Assembly: GCF_020880975.1 (NCBI RefSeq)
Contig: NZ_JAJIWP010000002.1
Span: 744,001-808,000, forward strand
From: Mucilaginibacter sp. UR6-1
GTDB taxonomy: Bacteria > Bacteroidota > Bacteroidia > Sphingobacteriales > Sphingobacteriaceae
Direction of reading: 5' to 3'
DNA: 64,000 nucleotides
Under the pieces are notes generated by a model. It was not told the origin of the DNA and made no database searches. It saw only the letters and a program-made list of their open reading frames with translations. Positions 17,587 through 25,270 of this stretch are shown piece by piece (within the stretch, counting starts at the first letter, position 1; each line of letters starts with the position of its first letter). Made by a program: the position numbers and the translations under genes.

Positions 17587-18534
17587 ATGCCCATAATAAA
17601 ACTATCACCGGCGGAAAGAAGACGGCTTACGGCATTTACAACCTGTATTATACTGGCTGTGATTGCCTGGGTGTTTGCGGTATTATCAAACCCGCATAAC
17701 TTTACCGTACCCAAGGTGATCGTTTTTAAGAACGCGCCGCAGCGCAGGGCTTTCCACTCGCTACAGTCTGACACTATTAACGCCACGGTACAGGGCAACG
17801 GCTGGCAAATGCTGTTTTCCCGCATTAATGACGATAACAATACCATATCTGTTGACCTGCATACGCTTGAGCAGCGCGATTATGTGGTACTGGGCTCACA
17901 ATTGCGGCGTATCAATACCAGCCAGCCCGCAAACAGGCAGATCATCGCTTTTGATCCAGATACCTTATACTTCGATTTTTCGAGCCGCAGGGTAAAAAAG
18001 GTGCCGGTACAATTGTTAACCTCTATTGAGTATAAAAAACAGTTTGACCAATCGGGAGATATTGCGCTCAAGCCTGATTATGTAACCATCAGCGGCCCGT
18101 CTGAACTGATAAGCCGCATAACCGCCTGGAATACTGATACCCTGCAAATGGATAACGTGGGCGAATCTGTAAATAAACAGCTTAAAATGCAATCGGTAAA
18201 AGAGGTGAACATGACGGTTTACCCCAAAACCATACAGGTAAAAATACCCGTTGATGAGTTTACAGAGAAAACACTGGAGATACCCGTAAAGGTTATCAAT
18301 AACCACAACTATTATAACGTTAAAGTATTGCCGCAAAAGGTTAAGGTAACTTTTATGACCTCGCTTACCGATTACCCCGATATGGACGATGCTTTTTTTG
18401 AGGCCACGGTCGATCTTAATTTGTGGGAGCAAAAGGGATACCATACGCTGCCGGTAAATCTTAAAAGGATACCTCCGTATTGCCGCATCGTAAAAATTGA
18501 ACCGGCTGTAGTTGATTTCATCATCAAAAAATAA
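17587..18534 (+). CDS. YbbR-like domain protein
   Basis: A 315-residue protein with one N-terminal membrane helix (about 15-35, TTCIILAVIAWVFAVLS) and an extracytoplasmic part with YbbR-like repeats, for example VPVQLLTSIEYKKQFDQSGD and EIPVKVINNHNYYNVKVLP. In Firmicutes YbbR/CdaR proteins regulate the diadenylate cyclase CdaA, but no cdaA gene is adjacent here, so a c-di-AMP role is only a family-based possibility. Its stop codon is followed at once by the coaE ATG with no gap, so translation is likely coupled. This order is common in Bacteroidota. Confidence 0.82.
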   Translation: MPIIKLSPAERRRLTAFTTCIILAVIAWVFAVLSNPHNFTVPKVIVFKNAPQRRAFHSLQSDTINATVQGNGWQMLFSRINDDNNTISVDLHTLEQRDYVVLGSQLRRINTSQPANRQIIAFDPDTLYFDFSSRRVKKVPVQLLTSIEYKKQFDQSGDIALKPDYVTISGPSELISRITAWNTDTLQMDNVGESVNKQLKMQSVKEVNMTVYPKTIQVKIPVDEFTEKTLEIPVKVINNHNYYNVKVLPQKVKVTFMTSLTDYPDMDDAFFEATVDLNLWEQKGYHTLPVNLKRIPPYCRIVKIEPAVVDFIIKK

Positions 18535-19128
18535 ATGCTTAAAATAGGATTAACAGGTAACATAGGCAGCGGAAAAACCACCGTTGCCAGGGTATTTGAA
18601 GTGCTGGGCATCCCGGTGTTTTATGCTGATGATGCCGCCAAAAAAGTAATGGTTACCGATGCCGGGCTGATAGAGGGAGTAAAGCAGGCTTTTGGCAGCG
18701 ATGCCTATTTTGCCGATGCCACGCTTAATCGTAAGCATATCGCCAATATAGTTTTTAATAATGCCGATGAACTGGCTAAGTTGAACGCTTTGGTTCATCC
18801 CGCTGTTTTCAGGGCGTTTTATGCGTGGGCCGCTACAATTAGCAATGCTCCGTATGTAATAAAGGAGGCCGCGATATTATTTGAAAGCGGATCGTACAAA
18901 TTGTGCGATCAAACAATATTGGTTTCGGCACCGCTTGAGCAGCGTTTACAAAGGGTAATGCAGCGCGATGGCATTAGTTATGATGAAGCTGCCAGCAGAG
19001 ACGCGCGCCAAATGAGTGAAGACAAGAAAATAAAGCTGGCCGATCATGTTATTATAAACGATGGCGGCCGGTTAGTTATACCGCAGGTGCTCAGCCTGCA
19101 CCAGCACTTTACAGCGGTTAAGGGCTAA
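18535..19128 (+). CDS. coaE: Dephospho-CoA kinase
   Basis: A 197-residue P-loop kinase of normal CoaE length. It begins MLKIGLTGNIGSGKTTVARVF, with Walker A at 8-15. The dephospho-CoA-binding region includes FYADDAAKKV and HPAVFRAFYAW, and the lid region QRVMQRDGIS carries the expected Arg residues. It phosphorylates the 3'-hydroxyl of dephospho-CoA, the last step of CoA synthesis. It starts directly after the YbbR-like gene and overlaps the next gene through TAATG, which indicates translational coupling on both sides. Confidence 0.94.
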   Translation: MLKIGLTGNIGSGKTTVARVFEVLGIPVFYADDAAKKVMVTDAGLIEGVKQAFGSDAYFADATLNRKHIANIVFNNADELAKLNALVHPAVFRAFYAWAATISNAPYVIKEAAILFESGSYKLCDQTILVSAPLEQRLQRVMQRDGISYDEAASRDARQMSEDKKIKLADHVIINDGGRLVIPQVLSLHQHFTAVKG

Positions 19129-20066
19129 TGATTTTAGATGATTTTGTGCTTTTTGATGCCCATGGCCTCTACTGCAAATACGGTAATTTTTATATAGACC
19201 CTGTACACCCGGTTGATAGGGCCGTAATATCGCACGCCCATGCCGACCATGCCATAGCAGGTAACCGCGAGGTATGGTGTACCGGCGGCACGCAGGCGTT
19301 TATGCAGTTGCGTTACACTGAAAATGCCGCGCGTATATTTAATATTGTTGCTTACAGGCAGCAATTTAATGTTGGCGGGGTAGAGATAACCTTTATACCC
19401 GCGGGCCATATACTGGGTTCGGCGCAAATACTGATGGCCTACCAGGGAATTACATACCTTTATACCGGCGATTTTAAGTTACAGGCCGATGCTACCTGCG
19501 AGCCTTTGGAATGGGTTAAGGCCGATGTGCTGATCACTGAAAGTACCTTTGCCAACCCCGCCACCCGACATCCTGAGCCGGTAGCGGAGATAAGCAAGTT
19601 GAATGATATCAAACTGAATATATTGTTAGGTGCCTATGGTTTGGGTAAAAGCCAACGACTGATACGTTTAATAAACGATTATGCGCCGCAAAAAACTATT
19701 TTGGTACATCACCGTATAATGCCGTTGAATAGCGTTTACGAAAAGGCGGGCTTTAGCCTGGGTAAGCACCAGCTATACAACCGTAAGCTGATGAAAACCC
19801 AGCAGGAGTATGTTTACATTGTGCCGCCATTTACGTTTGATAGTTACATCAGGGCTAAGGATGTAAAGCGACTTTTTGCCTCGGGCTGGAAAAATTTGCA
19901 GGTGAATAGCCAGGATACCCTCTATATATCAGACCATGCCGATTGGAACGATATACTGGAGATGATAAAACAGGTGCAGCCAACACAGGTTTGGACTCTG
20001 CATGGCGATGGCAAATACCTGCGCGAGCATTTTAACGGTACCCTGTTTGTAAAGCTGCTTAACTAA
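19128..20066 (+). CDS. Beta-CASP-type metallo-beta-lactamase-fold hydrolase (putative exonuclease)
   Basis: A 312-residue protein with the metallo-beta-lactamase motifs SHAHADHA (two-metal site), PAGHILGSAQ and YTGDFK, followed by LITESTFA and a terminal SDHADWNDI, as in beta-CASP/CPSF73-like nucleases. It resembles the ligase-associated DNA exonuclease family, but no ATP-dependent ligase or DEXH helicase gene is in the window. It also looks shorter than that family, with a compact middle part. It overlaps coaE and the DUF5522 gene by TAATG at each end, so all three are probably translated together. Nuclease activity and DNA versus RNA preference are inferred. Confidence 0.8.
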   Translation: MILDDFVLFDAHGLYCKYGNFYIDPVHPVDRAVISHAHADHAIAGNREVWCTGGTQAFMQLRYTENAARIFNIVAYRQQFNVGGVEITFIPAGHILGSAQILMAYQGITYLYTGDFKLQADATCEPLEWVKADVLITESTFANPATRHPEPVAEISKLNDIKLNILLGAYGLGKSQRLIRLINDYAPQKTILVHHRIMPLNSVYEKAGFSLGKHQLYNRKLMKTQQEYVYIVPPFTFDSYIRAKDVKRLFASGWKNLQVNSQDTLYISDHADWNDILEMIKQVQPTQVWTLHGDGKYLREHFNGTLFVKLLN

Positions 20067-20224
20067 TGCTTACTGAGAATATTGATTATTATTTTAATGC
20101 CGACGGATTAATGGTTTTTACCAAAGAATATCATTTAAAACGCGGTTATTGTTGCAAAAACCAATGTTTGCATTGCCCATGGAATTTCAGGGTGAAAAAA
20201 CGTTATACTCAAATTAAAAAATAA
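20066..20224 (+). CDS. DUF5522-type cysteine-rich microprotein
   Basis: A 52-residue protein starting at the ATG that overlaps the previous stop codon (TAATG). The sequence MLTENIDYYFNADGLMVF, then HLKRGYCCKNQC and LHCPWNF, matches the small DUF5522 family, whose core is a DYYFNxxGxMVFT segment followed by a Cys cluster (Cys29, Cys30, Cys34, Cys37), probably binding zinc or an Fe-S centre. A basic tail ends at Lys52. Function is unknown. Coupling to the beta-CASP hydrolase gene suggests a related nucleic-acid role, which is only inference. Confidence 0.82.
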   Translation: MLTENIDYYFNADGLMVFTKEYHLKRGYCCKNQCLHCPWNFRVKKRYTQIKK

Positions 20225-20259
20225 TAAACATATTTGCCTTTTAGGCATTTATATACACT

Positions 20260-20709
20260 ATGCGAATAGAGGAAGAGATACAAAGTACTAATTTTGAGGA
20301 TAATTACCATAAGGTAATTATAAATGTTGCATACACGCAAAGCTGGTTAAGCAACATCTCGCGTGCGCATTTTGAGAAGTATAATCTTACATCGCAACAG
20401 TTTAATATACTGCGCATTCTACGTGGGCAGTATCCTAAACCGGCAACCGTTAACCTGCTTAAAGAGCGTATGATCGACAAAATGTCGGACGCGTCGCGCA
20501 TTGTTGACCGCCTGGTGCAAAAAGGCCTGGTATCACGCTGCACCAACTCAAAGGACAGGCGCGCGGTAGATATCCAGATCAGTCAGCATGGCTTGGATAC
20601 ATTAGCCAAGATGGATGTTGAATTCAAATCAAAGGATTTGCTGAAAGATCAGCTTACCGAAGAAGAAGCCGCACAATTAAGCGACCTGCTGGATAAGATG
20701 AGGGGATAG
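20260..20709 (+). CDS. MarR family transcriptional regulator
   Basis: A 149-residue winged-helix protein. The dimerisation helices flank a central DNA-binding region with LTSQQFNILRILRGQ, the recognition part MSDASRIVDRLVQKGLVSR, and the wing RCTNSKDRRAVDIQIS with the conserved DRR. This is typical of MarR dimers that bind palindromes and respond to small ligands or oxidation. No Cys is placed for redox sensing in the recognition helix. It lies after the DUF5522 gene (35 bp) and converges with the ZIP gene, 2 bp between stops. Target genes cannot be read off. Confidence 0.88.
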   Translation: MRIEEEIQSTNFEDNYHKVIINVAYTQSWLSNISRAHFEKYNLTSQQFNILRILRGQYPKPATVNLLKERMIDKMSDASRIVDRLVQKGLVSRCTNSKDRRAVDIQISQHGLDTLAKMDVEFKSKDLLKDQLTEEEAAQLSDLLDKMRG

Positions 20710-20711
20710 TA

Positions 20712-21419
20712 TTACAATAAAAATCCCGCCAGGGCTATACCTATACCCAACAGTACAGCTATCATTTTGCGCAGGTTAAATTTATGATCGGCGCTTGACT
20801 CAAACAGTATGGTGGTTGATATGTGCAGGAATATACCGATCACTACACCCATTATCCGGTTAAAATATTGTTGCAGGTTGCCAATACCGCCATTGCTCAA
20901 TGCGTTGCTCAACAGGTAACCGGCAGGTGCCATCAGGGCAAAAAGCACTATAAAAAATACGATACGGCTTTTACTTTGATTGTGCGCCAGCAAAACGCTG
21001 CCCAAAGCGAATGAGGCAGGTATATGGTGCAGCGCGATACCGAAAACCAATTCGTGCTGATGGCCTTCGGCTATGGGCATTCCTTCTAAAAAAGCATGCA
21101 GGCACAGGCTTACCATAATGCCGAACGGAAAAGCATGATCGTGCCCGTGCTTATGAATATGCCCGTGCTCAATACCATCCGAAAATTGCTCAAGTACGAT
21201 CTGAAATATAAAACCGATCAGGATGAATACCCCCACCAGGTTGTCATCGCCGTGGTAAGCATCAGGTATAAGGTGTAAAACAGTGATGCCGAACAGGTAA
21301 GCACCGCTAAACGCGAGCACAATTTTTAATAGTTTATGATTGCCTCCTTTAAATAAAAAAACAGCGGTACCGCCTAAAAAGGCGCTGAAAAACAGGAGTA
21401 ATAATTGCAGGTAGCTCAT
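20712..21419 (-). CDS. ZIP family metal transporter
   Basis: A 235-residue inner-membrane protein with about eight hydrophobic helices. The His-rich loop EHGHIHKHGHDHAF is the variable metal-binding loop, followed by helix-4 SLCLHAFLEGMPIAEG and helix-5 GIALHHIPASFALG, the ZIP pore motifs with their metal-binding His and Glu residues. It most likely imports zinc or another divalent ion. It is 8 bp downstream of the PAP2 gene on the same strand and may be cotranscribed with it. Metal specificity cannot be told; no Fur/Zur box was recognised. Confidence 0.88.
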   Translation of the reverse strand: MSYLQLLLLFFSAFLGGTAVFLFKGGNHKLLKIVLAFSGAYLFGITVLHLIPDAYHGDDNLVGVFILIGFIFQIVLEQFSDGIEHGHIHKHGHDHAFPFGIMVSLCLHAFLEGMPIAEGHQHELVFGIALHHIPASFALGSVLLAHNQSKSRIVFFIVLFALMAPAGYLLSNALSNGGIGNLQQYFNRIMGVVIGIFLHISTTILFESSADHKFNLRKMIAVLLGIGIALAGFLL

Positions 21420-21427
21420 TATTTAAG

Positions 21428-21991
21428 TTAGAAGCCGGGTTGAAATTTTTTAAATAGTTTGGCCATGCCAAAGCCCACAATAAGGCCGAACAGTGCGCCC
21501 CCCATTACATCAATAGGGAAGTGTACGCTTACATATACCTGTGCAAAACAGATACTTGCCGCCCAAAGCATACTTACATACCATATCCATTTACGGCGGC
21601 GGCCAAATACCAGGCTCATAAAGGCAGCCATGGCAAAATGATCGCTGGCATGTGTTGACGGGAAGCTGTATCCCGAGCCACAGCGTACACGGGGTATGTC
21701 CTTTTCGGCGGTAACAGGATCTCGGCAGGGGCGTACCCTTTGAATGATGGGCTTGATGATGCTTGCGCTAACAAAATCGGCAACGCCGGCGCTGGCCGCC
21801 AGCATTAGCACAATAACAACACCCACCTTACGATATTTGTAGATACAAAAACCGATAATGAAAATGTATAGTGGGATCCAAAAACGGGGATTACGCAAAA
21901 GTGGCATCAGCCAGTCGAAAAACGGGTTCGAGAGGTCGTGATTAATAAAGTAGAATAAATGCCGGTCGAGTTGTAAAAGTTGTTCAGGCAT
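21428..21991 (-). CDS. PAP2-superfamily membrane phosphatase
   Basis: The start is placed at the ATG at 21991 (MPEQLLQLDRHLF); the open frame extends 12 codons to a TTG that is less likely. The 187-residue product has several membrane helices and PAP2 motifs: KPIIQRVRPC, FPSTHASDH (PSTH in place of the commoner PSGH) and VSVHFPIDVMGG. At the usual SR of the third motif it reads AQ, so the conserved Arg is replaced; this variant still keeps the catalytic His and Asp. The likely substrate is a lipid phosphate such as undecaprenyl pyrophosphate or phosphatidylglycerophosphate. It precedes the ZIP gene. Confidence 0.85.
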   Translation of the reverse strand: MPEQLLQLDRHLFYFINHDLSNPFFDWLMPLLRNPRFWIPLYIFIIGFCIYKYRKVGVVIVLMLAASAGVADFVSASIIKPIIQRVRPCRDPVTAEKDIPRVRCGSGYSFPSTHASDHFAMAAFMSLVFGRRRKWIWYVSMLWAASICFAQVYVSVHFPIDVMGGALFGLIVGFGMAKLFKKFQPGF

Positions 21992-22185
21992 CAGGATAGT
22001 ATTAGCGCCAAATTTTTGCGAGTGCAAATATAGCCATTAAATTGTCGGTTAAAACAACATCGGTATTACATTGTGTCAGCTAAGCATAATTACTTTTGTT
22101 TTTATTGATTTTAAGCTATTAAAGAGGTAAAGGATAAAGTTTAGCTTAAGCCTTAAGCAGCGAGTGTTAAGGGTTTTATATTTAC

Positions 22186-22194
22186 TAAATTTGC
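22186..22194 (+). promoter_or_regulatory. Bacteroidota -7 element before the paired-motif cassette
   Basis: TAAATTTGC matches TAnnTTTG plus pyrimidine exactly, 52 bp upstream of the first cassette gene. No convincing -33 TTG lies at the right distance, so strength is uncertain. Confidence 0.5.
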
Positions 22195-22246
22195 GCTACT
22201 AAGTAATATCAAAATTTGTATTTTTAACAACCAAAACTTATCTAAT

Positions 22247-22429
22247 ATGAACTGGATATCTGAAAATAAGGAGATTTTATTTGGCGGCATTTTAGCTGCC
22301 ATTGTCGGTGCCGTCATCACTGTCATTTTTCAAAAAACTGTAAAAAGTAAATCCAGTAAGCAATCTCTTAAATCCGGATCAAACTCTAAAAACATTCAGG
22401 TAGGAAGAGATTATAATCAAAAACCATAA
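22247..22429 (+). CDS. Small membrane protein with a GSNSKNIQVGRDYN motif tail
   Basis: A 60-residue protein. Residues 9-28 form one membrane helix (EILFGGILAAIVGAVITVIF). A Lys/Ser-rich segment follows, then the tail SGSNSKNIQVGRDYNQKP. The motif G-x-N-S-x-N-I-Q-x-G-R-D recurs at the N-terminus of the next gene's product, where it reads GENSENIQAGRD. IQVG also fits the core tetrad of RHIM-like amyloid motifs. The next gene starts at the base after this stop codon, so the two are surely coexpressed. A membrane adaptor or effector that co-assembles with its partner is my inference. I know no characterised family for it. Confidence 0.7.
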   Translation: MNWISENKEILFGGILAAIVGAVITVIFQKTVKSKSSKQSLKSGSNSKNIQVGRDYNQKP

Positions 22430-23476
22430 ATGACTATGCGGTTAGAAGCTGGCGAAAATTCTGAAAATATTCAGGCTGGTCGTGACGTAGTAATAAACGG
22501 TCTTGATTATCAATCAACAAAGGCGGTAGCTTTAGATGTATTCAACGCCAATATTGAAACGTTCGTTAAGAAAGCTGTGGAAATTGCGCAACAAAGAAAT
22601 GAAGAATTTACCGAAAAATTTGTTAGAAAAACGTTTGAAGAAAATGCCAGCTTAGCTGAAAAGTTTCAAGAACCAGCCGTTCAATCTTCAATATTTAATG
22701 CTCAAAAAGAGTATGCAAAAAGCGGGGATATAGAGTTGGAAAGTCATTTGGTTAAGTTATTAGTAGAGCGAATCAAGGCTGACGAAAGTAGTTTAGAAAA
22801 AATCGTTTATGATGAGGCTTTATTGTCTATTTCAAAATTAACCTCGCAACAGCGTAATCTCTCAACGCTAATATACTTGATCTCGTCAATAACCTATAAC
22901 AATATAAATAACGTTCCTCTGTTAGATGAATATTTCAGACAACGACTATTAATCTTTTATTCAGGCGAAATATTCAAACAAGCAAATATAAGTCATTTGC
23001 AATTTTGTGGTTGTTGCATTCTACTGGCAGAGGGAAATTCTTATAAATCGGTAGCAGAACTTCATTTATTGAGGTATAAAGGACTTTTTTCTAAGGGATT
23101 TAGCCTTGATCAACTTAAATCAAGGATCCCAGATATTCATGTGTTCGAGAATTTGTTAATTAAATGCTTAAGAGATCCAAGTTTAATACAAATTGGAACG
23201 TTAACAGACAGTGATTTAACGGAACAATTGAATGAATTGATATCTCCAAACATTCAAGTATTTAGGTCTCTCTGGGAGGAAAGTTCAATGTCCAGCGAAG
23301 AAGTCGAGCAGTTGTTATCAGAATCATATCCAAATGCTCGAGAGCTACAACACGACTGGAAAAAATCTTCGGTAAAATCAATGCATTTAACACCTGTTGG
23401 GCAAGTTATTGCTATTTTAAATTATAATCAATACGTGCAAAATTATCAAATGCCTTTAACATTAGCATTTAATTAA
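22430..23476 (+). CDS. NIQAGRD-motif protein, possibly LPO_1073/Vpar_1526 family; unknown function
   Basis: A 348-residue, mostly helical protein without signal peptide or clear membrane helix. Residues 5-25 hold the motif EAGENSENIQAGRDVVING, and the rest is charged helices (ETFVKKAVEIAQQRNEEF, a C-terminal LTPVGQVIAILNYN). The N-terminal motif and length resemble a little-studied bacterial family that I recall as LPO_1073/Vpar_1526; this is from memory and not checked. It starts directly after the 60-residue membrane protein that carries the same motif. The gene is AT-rich compared with the glmM gene that follows, suggesting acquisition. A defence-type role is plausible but unproved. Confidence 0.65.
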   Translation: MTMRLEAGENSENIQAGRDVVINGLDYQSTKAVALDVFNANIETFVKKAVEIAQQRNEEFTEKFVRKTFEENASLAEKFQEPAVQSSIFNAQKEYAKSGDIELESHLVKLLVERIKADESSLEKIVYDEALLSISKLTSQQRNLSTLIYLISSITYNNINNVPLLDEYFRQRLLIFYSGEIFKQANISHLQFCGCCILLAEGNSYKSVAELHLLRYKGLFSKGFSLDQLKSRIPDIHVFENLLIKCLRDPSLIQIGTLTDSDLTEQLNELISPNIQVFRSLWEESSMSSEEVEQLLSESYPNARELQHDWKKSSVKSMHLTPVGQVIAILNYNQYVQNYQMPLTLAFN

Positions 23477-23793
23477 TACGTTAAAAACAAACATTTCTTT
23501 TGATAAGGTTCGCCTATTTTTTATTTATCATTCAAGTCACTTTAATAAATGCATACTTGATAAGATTGATTATTAACGCATGAAATTTGAAATTAAATAA
23601 TATTGAATGCGTGATAAGCCACTAATTGTTTGATGTTCTTAGCTTAGCAATAGGGATAAAATACTCAGTAAGGGGACAAAAGTGGATATTTCTAAAAAGT
23701 AAAATATGCATTTTTACTCCTTAAAAGCTGTTTTTTATAGAGTCATGTTATATCTCTGGAATATAACTACTTTTGCCGCAAACTTTATTTGCA
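23477..23793. other. AT-rich gap after the cassette, no gene seen
   Basis: About 317 bp of AT-rich sequence with no coding frame, repeat unit, tRNA or inverted repeat that I can support. It ends in the -7 element and start of glmM. Base composition changes abruptly to GC-richer sequence at about 23790. Confidence 0.6.
23768..23776 (+). promoter_or_regulatory. Bacteroidota -7 element before glmM
   Basis: TACTTTTGC is an exact match to TAnnTTTG plus pyrimidine. Its position, 18 bp before the TTG at 23794, would give a very short leader and excludes the in-frame TTG at 23773 as a start, because that lies inside the element. No clear -33 element. Confidence 0.6.
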
Positions 23794-25179
23794 TTGACAC
23801 TAATCAAATCAATAAGCGGCATCCGCGGCAGCATCGGCGGCGCAGCCGGTGAGGGCTTAACGCCGCTTGACATTGTAAAATTCACCTCTGCCTATGGTAG
23901 CTGGGCGGTAAAAAAGGCAGGCATTAACAAGATCGTCATCGGCCGGGATGCCCGCATCTCGGGCGAAATGGTAAGCAGCCTGGTAACCGGCACCCTGCAA
24001 GGCCTGGGCATAGATGTGATCGACCTCGGCCTGAGCACCACACCCACGGTAGAAATAGCCGTACCACTGGAAAAAGCCGCAGGCGGCATCATCCTGACCG
24101 CCAGCCATAACCCCAAACAATGGAACGCCCTGAAACTGCTGAACGAAAAAGGCGAGTTCATCAGCGATGCAGATGGCAAAGAAGTACTGGACATAGCCGA
24201 AGCCAGTGACTTTAGCTACGCCGATGTAGACAGCCTGGGCAAAGTAATCCAGGACGACACTTACCTGCAAAAACATATCGATCTGATACTGAACCTGCCA
24301 CTGGTGGATCAGGAAGCGGTAAAACAAGCGAACTTTAAAATAGCGATAGACTGTGTAAACTCCACCGGCGGCATCTATGTACCGGCACTATTAAAAGCAT
24401 TAGGCGTACAAACCATTTACGAGCTGTATACCGAACCCAACGGCCACTTCCCCCATAACCCTGAGCCGCTGCCTGAGAACCTGACCGCGATAGCCGAAAC
24501 GGTAAAGGAAAACAAAGCTGACCTGGGCATTGTGGTAGACCCTGATGTAGACCGGCTATGCTTTGTAAACGAAGATGGCAGCATGTTCGGCGAGGAATAT
24601 ACTTTAGTAGCGGTAGCCGATTACATCCTGAAACATACCCCGGGCAATACGGTATCCAACCTGTCATCCACAAGAGCGCTAAGAGATGTAACCGAAGCAA
24701 ACCAAGGCAACTACACCGCCGCCGCGGTAGGTGAGGTAAACGTGGTGAACAAGATGAAGGAAACAAATGCCATCATTGGCGGGGAAGGTAACGGCGGTAT
24801 CATTTATCCGGAGCTTCACTACGGCAGGGACGCGCTGGTAGGCATCGCCTTGTTCCTGACGCACTTGGCAAAGGAGAAGAAAACCATCTCCCAGCTCAGA
24901 AAAACCTACCCGGAATACTACATCTCGAAGAACAAGATCGAGCTGCAGGCGGGTATGGATATTGACGGCTTGCTCAGGCAGGTAGAAGAAAAATACAAGG
25001 ATCAGCCTTACAGCACAATAGACGGATTAAAGATAGAATTCGGTAAAGAATGGGTACATTTGCGCCGGTCGAACACGGAGCCGATCATCAGGATCTATTC
25101 GGAGTCATCAAGCGAGGCAGCAGCAACTGCTTTGGCCGAAAAGCTCATTGCTGATATGAAAGCGATTCTGGGTATATAA
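23794..25179 (+). CDS. glmM: Phosphoglucosamine mutase
   Basis: A phosphohexomutase of 461 residues. The start is set at a TTG at 23794 (read as MTLIKSISGIRGS), since no ATG lies nearby and homologues begin this way. Motifs: the phosphoserine loop TASHNPKQWNALK with Ser104, metal loop DPDVDRLCF, sugar loop GGEGNGG, and phosphate-binding RRSNTEPIIRIYSES. GlmM converts glucosamine-6-phosphate to glucosamine-1-phosphate for UDP-GlcNAc synthesis. Phosphomannomutase or phosphoglucomutase activity cannot be excluded from sequence. Codons are GC-richer than in the flanking genes, with frequent CTG and GGC. Confidence 0.85.
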   Translation: MTLIKSISGIRGSIGGAAGEGLTPLDIVKFTSAYGSWAVKKAGINKIVIGRDARISGEMVSSLVTGTLQGLGIDVIDLGLSTTPTVEIAVPLEKAAGGIILTASHNPKQWNALKLLNEKGEFISDADGKEVLDIAEASDFSYADVDSLGKVIQDDTYLQKHIDLILNLPLVDQEAVKQANFKIAIDCVNSTGGIYVPALLKALGVQTIYELYTEPNGHFPHNPEPLPENLTAIAETVKENKADLGIVVDPDVDRLCFVNEDGSMFGEEYTLVAVADYILKHTPGNTVSNLSSTRALRDVTEANQGNYTAAAVGEVNVVNKMKETNAIIGGEGNGGIIYPELHYGRDALVGIALFLTHLAKEKKTISQLRKTYPEYYISKNKIELQAGMDIDGLLRQVEEKYKDQPYSTIDGLKIEFGKEWVHLRRSNTEPIIRIYSESSSEAAATALAEKLIADMKAILGI

Positions 25180-25270
25180 TAAAGGCTTTGCACGGTATAT
25201 TTACCGTTAATATATAGGACGTAAACAACCGTGAGCGGAGCGATCTGCCCACACATAACTGATCAATATA

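Noticed and set aside
22247..23476. Toxin-antitoxin pair
   Set aside because: The first product is a membrane protein with a shared assembly motif, not a DNA-binding or small-RNA-like antitoxin, and the second lacks any known toxin active site.
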